Source: JAVBMP01 sp031552195
GTDB taxonomy: Bacteria; Desulfobacterota; Desulfovibrionia; Desulfovibrionales; Desulfovibrionaceae
Direction: 5' to 3'
Length of the DNA stretch: 64,000 nt
Assembly: GCA_031552195.1 (NCBI GenBank)
Contig: JAVBMT010000011.1
Coordinates: 1-64,000, forward strand
Below the pieces are notes generated by a model. That model was not told the DNA's origin. It was given only the letters and a program-made list of their open reading frames with translations, and did not search any database. Positions 51,262 through 60,790 of this stretch are shown piece after piece. The position numbers and the translations under genes were made by a program. Positions within the stretch are counted from its first letter, which is position 1. The number at the start of each line of letters is the position of its first letter.

Positions 51262-51283
51262 AAAACCGGCGCCGGCCGGTTTT
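51262..51283 (+). promoter_or_regulatory. Hairpin next to the csrA ribosome-binding site
   Basis: AAAACCGGC (51262-51270) pairs with GCCGGTTTT (51275-51283) around GCCG. The csrA ribosome-binding site CAGGAA begins at the next base and holds a GGA, the core of CsrA-binding sites. Autoregulation is a reasonable inference. Confidence 0.5.
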
Positions 51284-51296
51284 CAGGAAAAAACTT

Positions 51297-51533
51297 ATGT
51301 TGATTTTAACCCGTAGAGCGGGCGAAAGCCTGCACATAGGCGAGGATATAAAAATCACGGTGTTCAGCATTCAGGGCAAACAGGTCAAGCTTGGCATAGA
51401 CGTTCCGGGCGAAACCCTTGTCTACCGTGAAGAAGTGTATCTGCGCATCAAAGACGAAAACAGGCAGGCCACGCAAGCCAGCACGGCCGACCTGCTTATG
51501 GCGGCATCCTTATGGAAAACCTTGCAGAAATGA
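51297..51533 (+). CDS. csrA: Carbon storage regulator CsrA
   Basis: A 78-residue RNA-binding dimer. [48 protein letters not shown] is the complete CsrA fold with the key RNA-binding Arg in YREEVY. It represses translation by covering ribosome-binding sites, notably of flagellin. A C-terminal extension of about 15 residues follows the core. fliW, its protein antagonist, follows directly. Confidence 0.96.
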   Translation: MLILTRRAGESLHIGEDIKITVFSIQGKQVKLGIDVPGETLVYREEVYLRIKDENRQATQASTADLLMAASLWKTLQK

Positions 51534-51586
51534 ATGCGAACGGTTGCGGACAATTCGGCATCGGAACAAATTATCAGGTTATCGAT

Positions 51587-52036
51587 ATGCAAAAAGATGA
51601 AATTGAAATAGATACCCGCCTGGGCAAAAAGACCATAGACAAAAGCCGCGTGATAACTTTTCCCAAAGGTTTGATCGGCTTTGAAGACAAGCGCCGCTTT
51701 TCTCTCATCCAGATCAAGGAAGGCGCGGCCATGCTCGTTTTGCAAAGCCTTGACGACCCGGGGCTGGGGCTGCTTGTGGCCGACCCCTACAGTTTCTTGC
51801 CGGAATTCAGCGTGCGCCTTGGCGATGCGGAGCAAAGCCTGCTTAAAGTTTCCAGCCCGGATCAGATTTCCATTCTGGTAACCGTGTCCATTCCGGCCGG
51901 AAAACCGGAAGAAACCAGCCTGAACCTCAGCGGGCCCATTATGATAAACCATGAAGAGAGGCTTGGCTTGCAGGTTCCGCAGGCCGACCCGCGCCAGCCG
52001 GCCAAAATTTTCCTGCACCAGCAGAAAAAGGATTAA
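51587..52036 (+). CDS. fliW: Flagellar assembly factor FliW
   Basis: A 149-residue protein that binds CsrA and, competitively, flagellin, so that filament export tunes flagellin translation. EIEIDTRLGKKTIDKSRVITFPKGLIGFEDKRRFSLIQ is the FliW start, and LLVADPYSFLPEFSVRL and ILVTVSIPAG follow. The Met at 51587 gives the family length; in-frame ATGs at 51512 and 51530 would overlap csrA and are possible. A perfect palindromic terminator follows. Confidence 0.9.
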   Translation: MQKDEIEIDTRLGKKTIDKSRVITFPKGLIGFEDKRRFSLIQIKEGAAMLVLQSLDDPGLGLLVADPYSFLPEFSVRLGDAEQSLLKVSSPDQISILVTVSIPAGKPEETSLNLSGPIMINHEERLGLQVPQADPRQPAKIFLHQQKKD

Positions 52037-52143
52037 TCTTTCCATGCGCGCAACGCTCCGTGGCTTGCCGGGAAAACCGCCCGCAGCGGAGAGCGCGTTT
52101 TATGGAACCGGCCTCTGACTTTCTTCTTGCCTGGTTGATTTTT

Positions 52144-52191
52144 CACTAAAAAAACATCCGCGAAGCGCGCTTCGCGGATGTTTTTTTAGTG
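52144..52191. terminator. 48-bp perfect palindrome, bidirectional terminator
   Basis: CACTAAAAAAACATCCGCGA with AGCG forms a 24-base arm (52144-52167) fully complementary to 52168-52191, with A and T runs on each side of a GC core. It sits between the convergent fliW and metK and would stop both. Confidence 0.92.
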
Positions 52192-52209
52192 TCTATAGGA
52201 TACAGGGAG

Positions 52210-53382
52210 TTATATTTTCGCAGCGGTGCGCAGGTCGGCGGCGGCGTCCGTTTTTTCCCAGCTGAATTCCGGCAGTTCACGGCCGAAGTGGCCGTAGCAG
52301 GAGCTTTTCAGGTAAATGGGGCGCTTCAGGTCAAGGCGCTTGGTTATGTAGTAGGGGCGAAGGTCGAAAACTTTTTTCACCGCGTCGGTGAGCACTTCGT
52401 CCGGCACGTTGCCGGTGCCGAGGGCAGAGCAAAGCACGGAAACCGGCTTGGCTACGCCTATGCAGTAAGCTATCTGCACTTCGCATTTGGGGGCCAGGCC
52501 GGAAGCGACCACGTTTTTGGCGATGTAACGGGCCATGTAGGCGGCGGAACGGTCAACCTTGGAAGAGTCTTTTCCGGAAAAAGCTCCTCCGCCGTGATGG
52601 CCCATGCCGCCATAAGTGTCCTGAATAATTTTGCGCCCGGTCAGGCCGCAGTCGCCCATGGGCCCGCCGATAACAAAACGCCCGGTGGTGTTGATAAAGA
52701 TTTCGCAGTCGTTCTTATCGAAAATTCCGGCGGGCAGGGTCGGGATTATGACCTTTTCCGTAATGTCGGCCACAATCTGGTCCTGGGAAATATGGTCGGC
52801 GTGCTGGCTGGAAATGACCACGTTGTTTATGCGCGAAGGCAACCCGTCCACATACTCGAAAGAAACCTGGGTTTTCCCGTCCGGACGCAGATAAGGAAGA
52901 AGTCCGCTTTTACGCACTTCCGTGAGCTTTTGCGAAAGCTGGTGCGCCCAGTAAATGGGTGCGGGCATAAGGGTAGGCGTTTCCGTGCAGGCGAAGCCGA
53001 ACATCATGCCCTGGTCTCCGGCGCCCTGGTCTTCGTTGTTGCTGCGGTCGACGCCCTGGGCGATGTCCGGCGACTGTTTGTCGATGGAAGATATAACGGC
53101 GCAGGTTTGCCAGTCAAAACCCATGTCGGAACTGTTGTAGCCTATCTCTTTTATGGTTTTGCGCACAATGTCCGGCAAGTCGGCGTAGCCTCTGGAGGTT
53201 ATTTCCCCGGCGATGAAGGCCATGCCGGTGGTCACCATGGTTTCGCAGGCCACGCGCGAATCCGGGTCTTCCCGCAGAAGGGCGTCGAGCACGGCGTCGG
53301 AAATCTGGTCGGCAACCTTGTCAGGGTGACCTTCGGTAACGGATTCGGAGGTGAAATAATATTTGCCTTTAGCTGGAATCAT
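52210..53382 (-). CDS. metK: S-adenosylmethionine synthetase
   Basis: A 390-residue enzyme making SAM from ATP and methionine. ATG 53382 has AAGGAG and opens into [51 protein letters not shown] and [30 protein letters not shown] are the signature blocks. Length is normal. It follows panC on the same strand after 55 bases, so a panC-metK operon is likely. No SAM riboswitch is recognisable in the short gap. Confidence 0.97.
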   Translation of the reverse strand: MIPAKGKYYFTSESVTEGHPDKVADQISDAVLDALLREDPDSRVACETMVTTGMAFIAGEITSRGYADLPDIVRKTIKEIGYNSSDMGFDWQTCAVISSIDKQSPDIAQGVDRSNNEDQGAGDQGMMFGFACTETPTLMPAPIYWAHQLSQKLTEVRKSGLLPYLRPDGKTQVSFEYVDGLPSRINNVVISSQHADHISQDQIVADITEKVIIPTLPAGIFDKNDCEIFINTTGRFVIGGPMGDCGLTGRKIIQDTYGGMGHHGGGAFSGKDSSKVDRSAAYMARYIAKNVVASGLAPKCEVQIAYCIGVAKPVSVLCSALGTGNVPDEVLTDAVKKVFDLRPYYITKRLDLKRPIYLKSSCYGHFGRELPEFSWEKTDAAADLRTAAKI

Positions 53383-53437
53383 GCAAAATCTCCTTTTAAG
53401 AAAGACTGGGTGAAATATCCCGGCCGCGCGAACGCGG

Positions 53438-54280
53438 CTAGATGAGCAAGTTATCGATAAGCCTGGCCCCGCCAAGGCGCATGGCAACGGCGAGAATCGC
53501 CCCGTTGCCGAGTTTTTCCAGCGGTTGCAGGGTTTCCGGGTCAACAATGGCCAGGTAGTCTTCGCGTCCCTGCGGCAGGTTGGCGCGGTGATAGGCGCGC
53601 ACGGCTTCCAGTATCACGGCAGCGCTTTTCTCACCCTTGGCCGCCAGTTCAGCGCCTAACGCCAGGCCTTTGGACAGGTGCGGCGCAACGGCGCGTTCTT
53701 CCGGAGCCAGATACTTGTTGCGCGAGCTCAGGGCCAGGCCGTCGGCCTCGCGCACGATGGGCGCTCCGTCAATTTCAAGCGGCAGATTCAGGTCTTTGAC
53801 CATGCGGCGGATTATAATAAGTTGTTGGCGGTCTTTTTCTCCGAATACCGCCACATGCGGGCAGGCCAGCATGAAAAGCTTGAGCACAACCGTGCACACG
53901 CCGGTGAAATGGCCGGGTCGGCTGGCCCCGCAGAGCACGCCTTCCAGGGCGGGCACGTTCACCCATGTTCCGTATCCGGCGGGGTACATGCCTTCCGGCG
54001 TGGGGGTGAAAAGCAGGTCGGCCCCGTTGCGCTCCGCCACCCGCGCATCGTTTTCCAGGTCGCGCGGGTAGGTGTCCAGGTCTTCATTCGGGCCGAACTG
54101 GCTGGGGTTTACGAAAAGGCTGACCACAACCCTGTCCGCCAGCTTTCTGGCCCTTTGCATAAGGGTTTCATGCCCGGCGTGGAAATAGCCCATAGTGGGA
54201 ACCAGCGCCACGCGCAAGCCTTCCGCGCGCCAGCGCAGGCATTGCCGCTGCAATTCTTCAGGAGAGACGATTTGTTGCAT
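53438..54280 (-). CDS. panC: Pantothenate synthetase
   Basis: A 280-residue ligase joining pantoate and beta-alanine with [25 protein letters not shown] is the HIGH-type nucleotide site, then [54 protein letters not shown] and the SSRNKYL block. The Met at 54280 gives the family length; a longer in-frame start with an AGGAGAAAATG site at 54421 is open too. It leads the panC-metK pair. Confidence 0.95.
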   Translation of the reverse strand: MQQIVSPEELQRQCLRWRAEGLRVALVPTMGYFHAGHETLMQRARKLADRVVVSLFVNPSQFGPNEDLDTYPRDLENDARVAERNGADLLFTPTPEGMYPAGYGTWVNVPALEGVLCGASRPGHFTGVCTVVLKLFMLACPHVAVFGEKDRQQLIIIRRMVKDLNLPLEIDGAPIVREADGLALSSRNKYLAPEERAVAPHLSKGLALGAELAAKGEKSAAVILEAVRAYHRANLPQGREDYLAIVDPETLQPLEKLGNGAILAVAMRLGGARLIDNLLI

Positions 54281-54344
54281 ATCAATAAATCCAGATATAG
54301 TTGTTTGAAAAGCAGATACTATGTTCGGGCGTCTTTGTCCAGTT

Positions 54345-54391
54345 AAAATACACCGGAAATGGCGGGGCAAGCGCCGCTTCCGGTGTATTTT
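54345..54391. terminator. 14-bp inverted repeat with A/T ends
   Basis: AAAATACACCGGAA (54345-54358) and its complement (54378-54391), with an inner GGCG/CGCC pairing. A runs and T runs on both sides make a bidirectional terminator plausible. It lies within the optional N-terminal extension of panC, which argues against that extension. Confidence 0.65.
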
Positions 54392-54486
54392 CACATCAGA
54401 CTCTTCCGGGCTCTGCCGCATTTTCTCCTGCGGAAATTCTTTTCCGTATGCAAGAATATGCCGCAAGCCTCCTGAACCGGCCTGAA

Positions 54487-54542
54487 AATAAACCGGCCCG
54501 GCCTCCAGGTTCTGATGAACGCGGTGGCCGGGCCGGTTTATT
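54487..54542 (-). terminator. 17-bp stem terminator after the ZraP-like gene
   Basis: AATAAACCGGCCCGGCC (54487-54503) pairs with 54526-54542 around a 22-base loop. On the minus strand TTTATTTTC follows, so it most likely ends the ZraP-like transcript. Confidence 0.75.
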
Positions 54543-54617
54543 GGTTCTGATCTATAGTAACGGCGTATTCCGTCTCGGTTTTAGAGCTTTTAAGACTCAG
54601 GCGGATCTGGCAGCTGG

Positions 54618-55073
54618 CTATTCATGAAACCCGTAGCCGCCATGAAATCCCTGGCCGCCGCAACCCATGCGGCCGTGGCCGAATCCGGCCCTTATGCCAA
54701 TCTCTTTTTCCATCTTGTCGTTCATTTCCTTATGCAGAGAGAACAGCTTGCCGCGCAGGTCGCGTATTTCCTGCACCATTTTGCTGATAGCTTCCGGCTT
54801 GACGTTCGGATTGGGCGACAAGGCGTTCAGTTCGGTGCGTTTGGCCCACAGCTCTTCCATTATAGGCGCGCTTTTTTCAAAATATTCCCGGCGGATGTTG
54901 AAATAGGCGTCGCGTTTTTCTTTCGGAATATCCATATCGTCAAAGCGGTCGTAGTTACCGTGCCTGTATCCGTCTCCTCTGCCGGGCCTGCCGTCGTGCG
55001 GGGCGGCAACAGCCAGCGATCCGGTAGCCGCGATCAAAAGCAGGGCGAGCGCCGGGGCGATAAATTTTTTCAT
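54618..55073 (-). CDS. ZraP/Spy-like periplasmic protein
   Basis: A 151-residue exported protein, signal MKKFIAPALALLLIAATGSLAVAA. The mature part has a His/Arg/Gly/Asp-rich start (PHDGRPGRGDGYRHGNYD), a helical core IPKEKRDAYFNIRREYFEKSAPIMEELWAKRTELNAL and a His/Gly-rich tail (FGHGRMGCGGQGFHGGYGFHE) that could bind metal. This is the layout of ZraP and related periplasmic heavy-metal or misfolding-response chaperones. A GGAGATTTGC site precedes the ATG at 55073. It follows the 58-residue peptide gene by 122 bases and probably shares its sigma-54 promoter, as E. coli zraP depends on sigma-54. Confidence 0.82.
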   Translation of the reverse strand: MKKFIAPALALLLIAATGSLAVAAPHDGRPGRGDGYRHGNYDRFDDMDIPKEKRDAYFNIRREYFEKSAPIMEELWAKRTELNALSPNPNVKPEAISKMVQEIRDLRGKLFSLHKEMNDKMEKEIGIRAGFGHGRMGCGGQGFHGGYGFHE

Positions 55074-55195
55074 GCAAATCTCCTTACTGAATATAGCGTT
55101 ATTTATATATGCAGCCGTCACCGTCACACGGCGGGAATACTTTTTCCTGCCGGGCGGCGATGACGGCTAGTCGGGTTTATCCCGTTCCGGCATGC

Positions 55196-55372
55196 CTAAC
55201 GGCCGCTCAGGTCACCATAGACATGCCCGTGGTGGTCGGAGCTGTAATGCTGGATCAACGCCTGAGCGCTTTCCGGAAGTTGCGGGGCGCTATAAGCGAA
55301 AACTGGCGAGGAAACGCTGATGAATAACAGGGCCAAAGCCACAACGGCTGTCGAAGTAATAAAACGTCTCAT
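55196..55372 (-). CDS. 58-residue exported peptide, sigma-54 controlled
   Basis: A short gene with an AGGAGG ribosome-binding site seven bases before its ATG. The product is MRRFITSTAVVALALLFISV, then SSPVFA and a likely cut, leaving a mature peptide of about 32 residues: YSAPQLPESAQALIQHYSSD, then HHGHVYGDLSGR. The mature part has three His in HHGH and could bind metal. No family recognised. It is first behind a near-perfect sigma-54 promoter and precedes the ZraP-like gene. Ribosome site, signal peptide and promoter together make it a real gene despite its size. Confidence 0.8.
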   Translation of the reverse strand: MRRFITSTAVVALALLFISVSSPVFAYSAPQLPESAQALIQHYSSDHHGHVYGDLSGR

Positions 55373-55416
55373 GATGTCCTCCTGGCAGATTCTAATTGAT
55401 CTGTCGCTTGTATTAA

Positions 55417-55432
55417 AGCAACAAGCGTGCCA
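55417..55432 (-). promoter_or_regulatory. Sigma-54 promoter of the stress-peptide locus
   Basis: On the minus strand TGGCACGCTTGTTGCT matches the consensus TGGCACG-N4-TTGCW at every defined base. The predicted start is about 33 bases before the 58-residue gene ATG. Confidence 0.88.
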
Positions 55433-55515
55433 TGTGATCGCGTATTTATAATATGCTGTTTTTATTTAATAATACTTTAAAAAAATTTGTGCGGCCTCTT
55501 TGCGCGAACTTCATT

Positions 55516-55554
55516 TTGCACAAGCTTGCACAAACGGCGGCAGGTATTTGCACA
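55516..55554 (-). promoter_or_regulatory. Phased TTGCACA repeats, probable activator site
   Basis: TTGCACA occurs at 55516-55522, 55526-55532 and 55548-55554, spaced 10 and 22 bases, close to whole helical turns. The first two form the partial dyad TTGnnCAAGCTTGnnCAA. They lie about 110-150 bases upstream of the predicted sigma-54 start, where enhancer-binding proteins bind. Confidence 0.55.
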
Positions 55555-55751
55555 GAACCGGAGCCGGACGGCATCCATATTGAACTCCATTACGTATTTT
55601 TATTTGTTTTCACCGCGTTTACGGCCCCGCCTCCCTTGCGTTACTAAAGGCGCTATGCTACACGCGGAGCAGATATTAACGGGTCAGGGCCGCCTGAACA
55701 TAACCTCTGCCCACCCCATATAAAAGCTTGTAATCAATTGCGAGGTATATC

Positions 55752-56897
55752 TTGAAACGCGCGCTTATAACCGGCATTACCGGACAAGACGGGGCCTATC
55801 TTGCGGAATTTCTTCTGGACAAAGGGTATGAAGTGCACGGAATAAAGCGCCGCGCCTCGCTGTTCAACACCGACCGCATCGATCATATCTATCAGGGCCC
55901 GCACATGGCTGACCGCCGCTTCGTGCTGCATTACGGCGACATGACCGATTCCGCCAGCCTTATACGGATCATGCAGGAAACCCGCCCGGATGAAGTTTAC
56001 AACCTGGCTGCGCAGAGCCATGTGAAAGTGTCTTTTGAAGCGCCGGAATATACGGCCGACGTCGTCGCGGTGGGCGCTTTGCGCCTGCTTGAGGCCATCC
56101 GCATTCTCGGCATGGAGAAAACCGCCCGTTTTTACCAGGCTTCCACCTCTGAGCTGTTCGGCAAGGTGCAGGAAGTTCCGCAAACGGAAAAAACCCCTTT
56201 CTACCCGCGTTCCCCTTACGCCTGCGCCAAGCTTTACGCTTACTGGATAACCGTAAACTACCGCGAGGCCTATAATATATACGCCTGCAACGGCATTCTT
56301 TTCAACCACGAGTCGCCCATGCGCGGCGAAACCTTCGTAACGCGCAAGATTACCCGCACCCTGAGCCGCATAGCCCTCGGCCTGAACGACTGCCTCTACC
56401 TCGGAAACCTGAATTCCCTTCGAGACTGGGGCCACGCCAAAGACTACGTTGAAATGCAGTGGCTCATGCTGCAGCAGGCCCAGCCGGAAGATTTCGTCAT
56501 AGCCACCGGGCGCCAGTTTTCCGTGCGCGATTTCGTAAACGCCGCCGCCGCCGAACTCGGCGTCAAGATCGACTGGCAGGGCGAAGGCGTGAAAGAAACC
56601 GGCACGGTGGCCTCTGTGGACCAGGCGGCTTTCCAGGCGGCTTCCGGCAAGGCCGGAACGCCTTGCGCCCTGCGCCCGGGCGATGTGATCGTCCGGGTTG
56701 ACGAGCGCTATTTCCGCCCCACCGAAGTGGAAACCCTGCTGGGCGACCCTGCCAACGCGAAGTCGAAACTGGGTTGGGAACCGCGCATCAGTTTTGAGGA
56801 AATGGTCACGGAAATGGTGCGCGAGGACCTGACTCTGGCCATGCGCGACAACGTCTGCAAGGTGGCCGGTTTCAGGTCTTTTGAGCACAACGAATAG
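55752..56897 (+). CDS. gmd: GDP-mannose 4,6-dehydratase
   Basis: A 381-residue SDR enzyme forming GDP-4-keto-6-deoxymannose. [45 protein letters not shown] is the Gmd signature; the catalytic set lies in ASTSELFG and [16 protein letters not shown] (Tyr-x3-Lys); [17 protein letters not shown] and [18 protein letters not shown] follow. The start codon is TTG with GAGG six bases upstream. It begins the glycan cluster and feeds the next gene. Confidence 0.95.
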   Translation: MKRALITGITGQDGAYLAEFLLDKGYEVHGIKRRASLFNTDRIDHIYQGPHMADRRFVLHYGDMTDSASLIRIMQETRPDEVYNLAAQSHVKVSFEAPEYTADVVAVGALRLLEAIRILGMEKTARFYQASTSELFGKVQEVPQTEKTPFYPRSPYACAKLYAYWITVNYREAYNIYACNGILFNHESPMRGETFVTRKITRTLSRIALGLNDCLYLGNLNSLRDWGHAKDYVEMQWLMLQQAQPEDFVIATGRQFSVRDFVNAAAAELGVKIDWQGEGVKETGTVASVDQAAFQAASGKAGTPCALRPGDVIVRVDERYFRPTEVETLLGDPANAKSKLGWEPRISFEEMVTEMVREDLTLAMRDNVCKVAGFRSFEHNE

Positions 56898-56945
56898 GGC
56901 ACGCGCGTTTTTTAACCGGTTTGGGCGGAATTGCCGGAGGTTTTT

Positions 56946-57884
56946 ATGGATTTGCGGGAAAAGATATATGTGGCCGGGCATCGCGGGCTGGTAGGGGCCG
57001 CCGTGTGCAAGGCCTTGTGCGAGGCCGGGGCTTCCTCCGTCATCACGCGTTCCAGCGCGGAGCTTGATTTGCGCGAACAGGCGGCGGTGCGCGAGTTTTT
57101 TGAAAAGGAACGCCCCGCTTACGTTTTTCTGGCGGCGGCGAAGGTCGGCGGCATATACGCCAATGACGCCTACCCGGCCGAATTCATCCGCGACAACCTC
57201 CAGATGGAAACCAACATCATAGATTCCGCCTGGCGCAGCGGTGTGAAAAAGCTGTTGTTTCTCGGTTCTTCCTGCATTTATCCCAAAATGTGCCCGCAGC
57301 CGATCAAAGAGGAATACCTGCTTACCGGCCCGCTGGAGCCGACCAACGAATGGTACGCCATAGCCAAGATAGCCGGAATCAAGCTTTGCCAGGCTTACCG
57401 CAAACAGTACGGCTTTGACGCGATTTCCGCCATGCCCACGAATCTTTACGGCCCCGGCGACAACTTCCACCCGCGCAACAGCCACGTCATTCCCGGCATG
57501 ATCCGCCGTTTTCATGAGGCCAAGCTGGCCGGAGCGCCAGAGGTTCTTATCTGGGGCACGGGAACGCCGCGCCGCGAGTTTCTGTATGTTGACGAACTGG
57601 CCGAAGCGCTGCTTTTCCTGATGCGAAACTATTCCGGGGCCGAGCATGTCAACATAGGCTGCGGCTCTGACGTAAGCATTCTGGAACTGGCCGGAATGGT
57701 GGCGGAAGCCGTTGGCTACTCCGGCAAAATCGGGCTTGATCCTTCCAAGCCGGACGGAACGCCGCAAAAGCTGCTTGACGTGAGCAAACTCGGCGGCATG
57801 GGCTGGAAGGCCGGAATAAGCCTGGGCGAAGGGCTGAAAAGAACCTACGCCTGGTATCTGGCCCAGGACGAGGTCAGGGAATGA
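56946..57884 (+). CDS. fcl: GDP-L-fucose synthase
   Basis: A 312-residue epimerase-reductase that turns the Gmd product into GDP-L-fucose. [19 protein letters not shown] is the nucleotide site, [47 protein letters not shown] holds Ser, Tyr and Lys of the SDR active site, and [24 protein letters not shown] is typical. ATG 56946 follows CGGAGG. It overlaps the ABC transporter start by four bases, so fucose supply and export are coupled. Confidence 0.95.
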   Translation: MDLREKIYVAGHRGLVGAAVCKALCEAGASSVITRSSAELDLREQAAVREFFEKERPAYVFLAAAKVGGIYANDAYPAEFIRDNLQMETNIIDSAWRSGVKKLLFLGSSCIYPKMCPQPIKEEYLLTGPLEPTNEWYAIAKIAGIKLCQAYRKQYGFDAISAMPTNLYGPGDNFHPRNSHVIPGMIRRFHEAKLAGAPEVLIWGTGTPRREFLYVDELAEALLFLMRNYSGAEHVNIGCGSDVSILELAGMVAEAVGYSGKIGLDPSKPDGTPQKLLDVSKLGGMGWKAGISLGEGLKRTYAWYLAQDEVRE

Positions 57885-59710
57885 GCACGGAGCAATCCGC
57901 TTCAGCCTGTTTTCGCGCTTTGGGGCCGTTAGTCGCGCGCTCGGAAAAAAAGCGTTTTTTCGTTTTGCTTTGCGTTTCTTTCATCATGGCCCTTGGCGAA
58001 CTCGCCATAACCGGGCTGGTGGCCCTTATGGCGGCCGTGTTCGGCTCACCCGAGGCGGTGCTGCGCTCGGAAGCCATGGGCCGGCTGCTGGAATTTTCCT
58101 TCCTGCATTTCCTGCGCGACCCGCGCTACCTGGCCCTGGCCTGCCTCTGCGCGGTGCTGGCGCTTATGGGCGGCAAGGCCTTGCTCGCCGTTTTTCAGCA
58201 GTGGCAAATTTCCACCCTGTCCGATCAGGTCGGCAACGACGCCAAGGCCCATTTTTTCCGTTTTTATTTGCGCGCCCCTTATCTATGGGTGCAAAACACC
58301 GGCACTTCAGACATGCTCTTCGCCTTCGCGGCCAGCGAAATGCTGGCCGCGACGCTTGTCTACGCCCTGCACGTTCTGAGCAACGGGCTTATGGTCCTGA
58401 CGATTTTCGCCGGGCTGATGGCCGTAACGCCGGTTCCTTCCCTGATGTTCCTGCTGGCGATGGGCCTGGGCGGAGGGCTGATAGTCAGGCTTATTAAAAA
58501 GACCCTGAACGCGAAGGCGTCCGTGAGTTACGCGGCGGACTACCAGGCCCACCGCATACAGCAGATGGCCGTGCACGGGCTGAAGGAAATGCGCCTTTAC
58601 GGGCGCGAGGCGACGCTTTTCGCAAATTATTCCGAAAGCTTGCGGCAAAGATTGGCGGCCAGGGTCAGGCAGCTGGTTGTGGCCCGCCTGCCCGCCATTT
58701 CGCTGGAACTTATGGCCTTCGGCACCCTGGTGCTGGTGCTTTGCTTCCTGATTTTCGTTCAGGAGGCGGGCATGGCGCGCATCTCCGGCATTATGGGCTT
58801 TCTGGCGGCCGCGGCCTGGCGCACCCTGCCTGTGGGCAACAAACTTATGGACGGCCTTTCCGCCTTGCGCGGGCACATGCCCTACGTGCGCAAGGTGGCG
58901 GACCTGCTGGCCGTGGAGCGCGCCCTCCAGGCGGAGCTGCTGCCCGATATCGGCCAACCCAAACCTTCTTTGGAATTTGACAGGGAAATCCGCCTGGATG
59001 ACGTAAGTTTCAATTACCCGGAAAGCGGTCGCTCCGCGGTGCATAACGTTTCCTTCCGGATAAAGCCGGGCGAGATGGTCGGGATAGTGGGGCTTTCCGG
59101 CGCGGGTAAAAGCACCCTGGTGAATATTCTCACCGGGCTCATTCCCCCTTCCTCCGGCCTGGTCAGCGTTGACGGCGAAACGATCGGCCGGGAGAACGCG
59201 GCGGCCTGGCTGCGGCATATCGGCTATGTGGCCCAGTCTCCGTATATTCTTGACGCTTCCCTGGCTGAGAACATAGCGCTTTCCGGCTGGGGCGAGGAAA
59301 TAGACCGGCAAAGGGTGCAGGAATGCTGCCGCATGGCCGCGCTGGATTTTCTTGACGACCTGGCCGACGGGCTTGACAGCGTTCTGGGCGAGCGGGGCAT
59401 GCGCCTTTCCGGCGGGCAGGCCCAGCGCGTGGCCATCGCCCGCGCCTTGTACAGCAACCCTGACCTCATCATTTTTGATGAAGCCACCAGCGCCCTGGAC
59501 ATGAAAAACGAAAAAGCCATCCACGAAACCATTATCTCGTTGCGCAGCCAGGTGACAATGGTGATAATAGCGCACCGCCTGACCACGGTGGAAGGCTGCG
59601 ACAAAATCATCTGGATGGACGCCGGGGTGATCAGGAAAACCGGCAAGACGGACGAAATTCTACCGGAATATACGGCGGCCCTGAAAGCGGAAAAAAAGAC
59701 GGAGGCCTGA
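57881..59710 (+). CDS. ABC exporter (MsbA/PglK-type half transporter)
   Basis: A 609-residue fused permease-ATPase. About residues 20-330 hold six predicted membrane segments ([46 protein letters not shown] and others); the ATPase shows Walker [11 protein letters not shown]-loop [10 protein letters not shown], signature LSGGQAQRV, Walker [13 protein letters not shown] and H-loop IIAHRLTT. Such proteins form homodimers that flip lipids or lipid-linked glycans; PglK in Campylobacter is a close functional example. Its place between sugar-nucleotide genes favours glycan export. Substrate not determined. Confidence 0.88.
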   Translation: MSTEQSASACFRALGPLVARSEKKRFFVLLCVSFIMALGELAITGLVALMAAVFGSPEAVLRSEAMGRLLEFSFLHFLRDPRYLALACLCAVLALMGGKALLAVFQQWQISTLSDQVGNDAKAHFFRFYLRAPYLWVQNTGTSDMLFAFAASEMLAATLVYALHVLSNGLMVLTIFAGLMAVTPVPSLMFLLAMGLGGGLIVRLIKKTLNAKASVSYAADYQAHRIQQMAVHGLKEMRLYGREATLFANYSESLRQRLAARVRQLVVARLPAISLELMAFGTLVLVLCFLIFVQEAGMARISGIMGFLAAAAWRTLPVGNKLMDGLSALRGHMPYVRKVADLLAVERALQAELLPDIGQPKPSLEFDREIRLDDVSFNYPESGRSAVHNVSFRIKPGEMVGIVGLSGAGKSTLVNILTGLIPPSSGLVSVDGETIGRENAAAWLRHIGYVAQSPYILDASLAENIALSGWGEEIDRQRVQECCRMAALDFLDDLADGLDSVLGERGMRLSGGQAQRVAIARALYSNPDLIIFDEATSALDMKNEKAIHETIISLRSQVTMVIIAHRLTTVEGCDKIIWMDAGVIRKTGKTDEILPEYTAALKAEKKTEA

Positions 59711-59773
59711 GGGCCGTCAATCAGGGCGCTTCGGCGGCATGCCGCTCAAACAGCATAAGAAAGGCGAAAAATC

Positions 59774-60790
59774 ATGAATGACGCAGCAAGGCCCTTTCCC
59801 GGAAAAGTTCTGGTCACCGGGGCCGACGGCTTTATCGGGTCTCACCTGGCGGAACATCTGGTCAGGCGGGGCTATGACGTAAAGGCTTTCATCCTTTACA
59901 ACTCCTTCAACTCCTGGGGCTGGCTGGACAGAAGCCCCCTGGCGAAGGAAATGGAAATTTTCGCCGGCGACGTGCGCGACCCCAACGGGGTGCGCGCGGC
60001 CATGAAAGGCTGCTCCGCCGTTTTGCACCTGGCCGCGCTGATAGCCATTCCCTATTCCTACCATTCGCCGGACACTTACGTTGACACCAACATCAAGGGC
60101 ACGCTGAACGTGGTGCAGGCCGCCCGCGACCTCGGCCTTTCCCGCGTGGTGCATACCTCCACCAGCGAAGTGTACGGCACGGCGCGTTTTGTCCCCATTA
60201 CCGAAGAACACCCTTTGCAAGGGCAATCTCCCTATTCGGCCACGAAAATCGGGGCCGACCAACTGGCCCTTTCCTATTACCGCTCTTTCGACACCCCGGT
60301 GGCGGTGCTGCGCCCCTTCAACACCTACGGCCCGCGCCAGTCCGCCCGCGCTGTCATTCCGACCGTAATCACGCAAATAGCCAACGGCGCCAAGGAAATA
60401 AAGCTGGGCAGCCTTGCGCCCACGCGTGACTTCAACTTTGTGACGGACACCGTGCGCGCCTTCGAGGCCATGCTTCACGCCGACAGGGCGGTGGGGCACG
60501 TTCTGAACGCCGGTTCCGGCTTTGAGGTCAGCATAGGCGATACAGCGCGCATGATAGCTGAAGTCATGGGCGCGGATATTTCCATCACTTGCGAGGCCGA
60601 GCGCCTGCGCCCGGCCAAAAGTGAAGTTGAACGCCTCTGGGCGGACAACTCCCGCTTGCGCGAGCTTACCGGCTGGACCCCGCAATACGGCGGGCTTGAC
60701 GGATTCAAGCGCGGGCTGGCGGAAACGGCGGCCTGGTTCACCAGCAACGAAAACTTGCGCGGCTATAAATCGGACATTTACAACATATGA
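59774..60790 (+). CDS. legB: NDP-GlcNAc 4,6-dehydratase, LegB-like
   Basis: A 338-residue extended SDR. KVLVTGADGFIGSHLAEHLVRRGYDVKAF is the NAD site; STSEVYGTA and SPYSATKIGADQLALSYYRSF supply Ser/Thr, Tyr and Lys; VLRPFNTYGPRQSARAVIPTVITQ and PTRDFNFVTDTVRAFEAML are characteristic of LegB and related dehydratases. In the legionaminic pathway LegB acts on GDP- or UDP-GlcNAc to give the 4-keto-6-deoxy sugar for LegC. It overlaps legC by four bases. Confidence 0.85.
   Translation: MNDAARPFPGKVLVTGADGFIGSHLAEHLVRRGYDVKAFILYNSFNSWGWLDRSPLAKEMEIFAGDVRDPNGVRAAMKGCSAVLHLAALIAIPYSYHSPDTYVDTNIKGTLNVVQAARDLGLSRVVHTSTSEVYGTARFVPITEEHPLQGQSPYSATKIGADQLALSYYRSFDTPVAVLRPFNTYGPRQSARAVIPTVITQIANGAKEIKLGSLAPTRDFNFVTDTVRAFEAMLHADRAVGHVLNAGSGFEVSIGDTARMIAEVMGADISITCEAERLRPAKSEVERLWADNSRLRELTGWTPQYGGLDGFKRGLAETAAWFTSNENLRGYKSDIYNI

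Larger units (their letters stand above)
54281..54617. other. 337-base gap between ZraP-like gene and panC
   Basis: It contains two long inverted repeats (listed separately) and an open frame continuous with panC. No separate gene is seen. The panC promoter is expected near 54305-54340; the stretch TTTTCAAACAACTATATCTGG is a possible core but not a confident match. Confidence 0.4.
55373..55751. other. 379-base divergent region between the stress locus and the glycan cluster
   Basis: It contains the sigma-54 promoter and upstream TTGCACA repeats for the minus-strand stress genes and must also hold the gmd promoter, for which no confident match was found. An AT-rich block lies at 55440-55490. 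Confidence 0.5.

Noticed and set aside
52141..52200. Palindrome between fliW and metK as a mobile-element end
   Set aside because: It is a single perfect stem with A and T flanks between convergent genes, the normal form of a bidirectional terminator.
55516..55554. Triple TTGCACA as a CRISPR or iteron array
   Set aside because: Units are only 7 bases with unequal spacing of 10 and 22; position relative to the sigma-54 promoter fits an activator site better.
55734..57767. A 677-codon open frame on the minus strand opposite gmd and fcl
   Set aside because: Opposite strand holds two complete, well-recognised enzymes; the frame is an artefact of high third-position GC.
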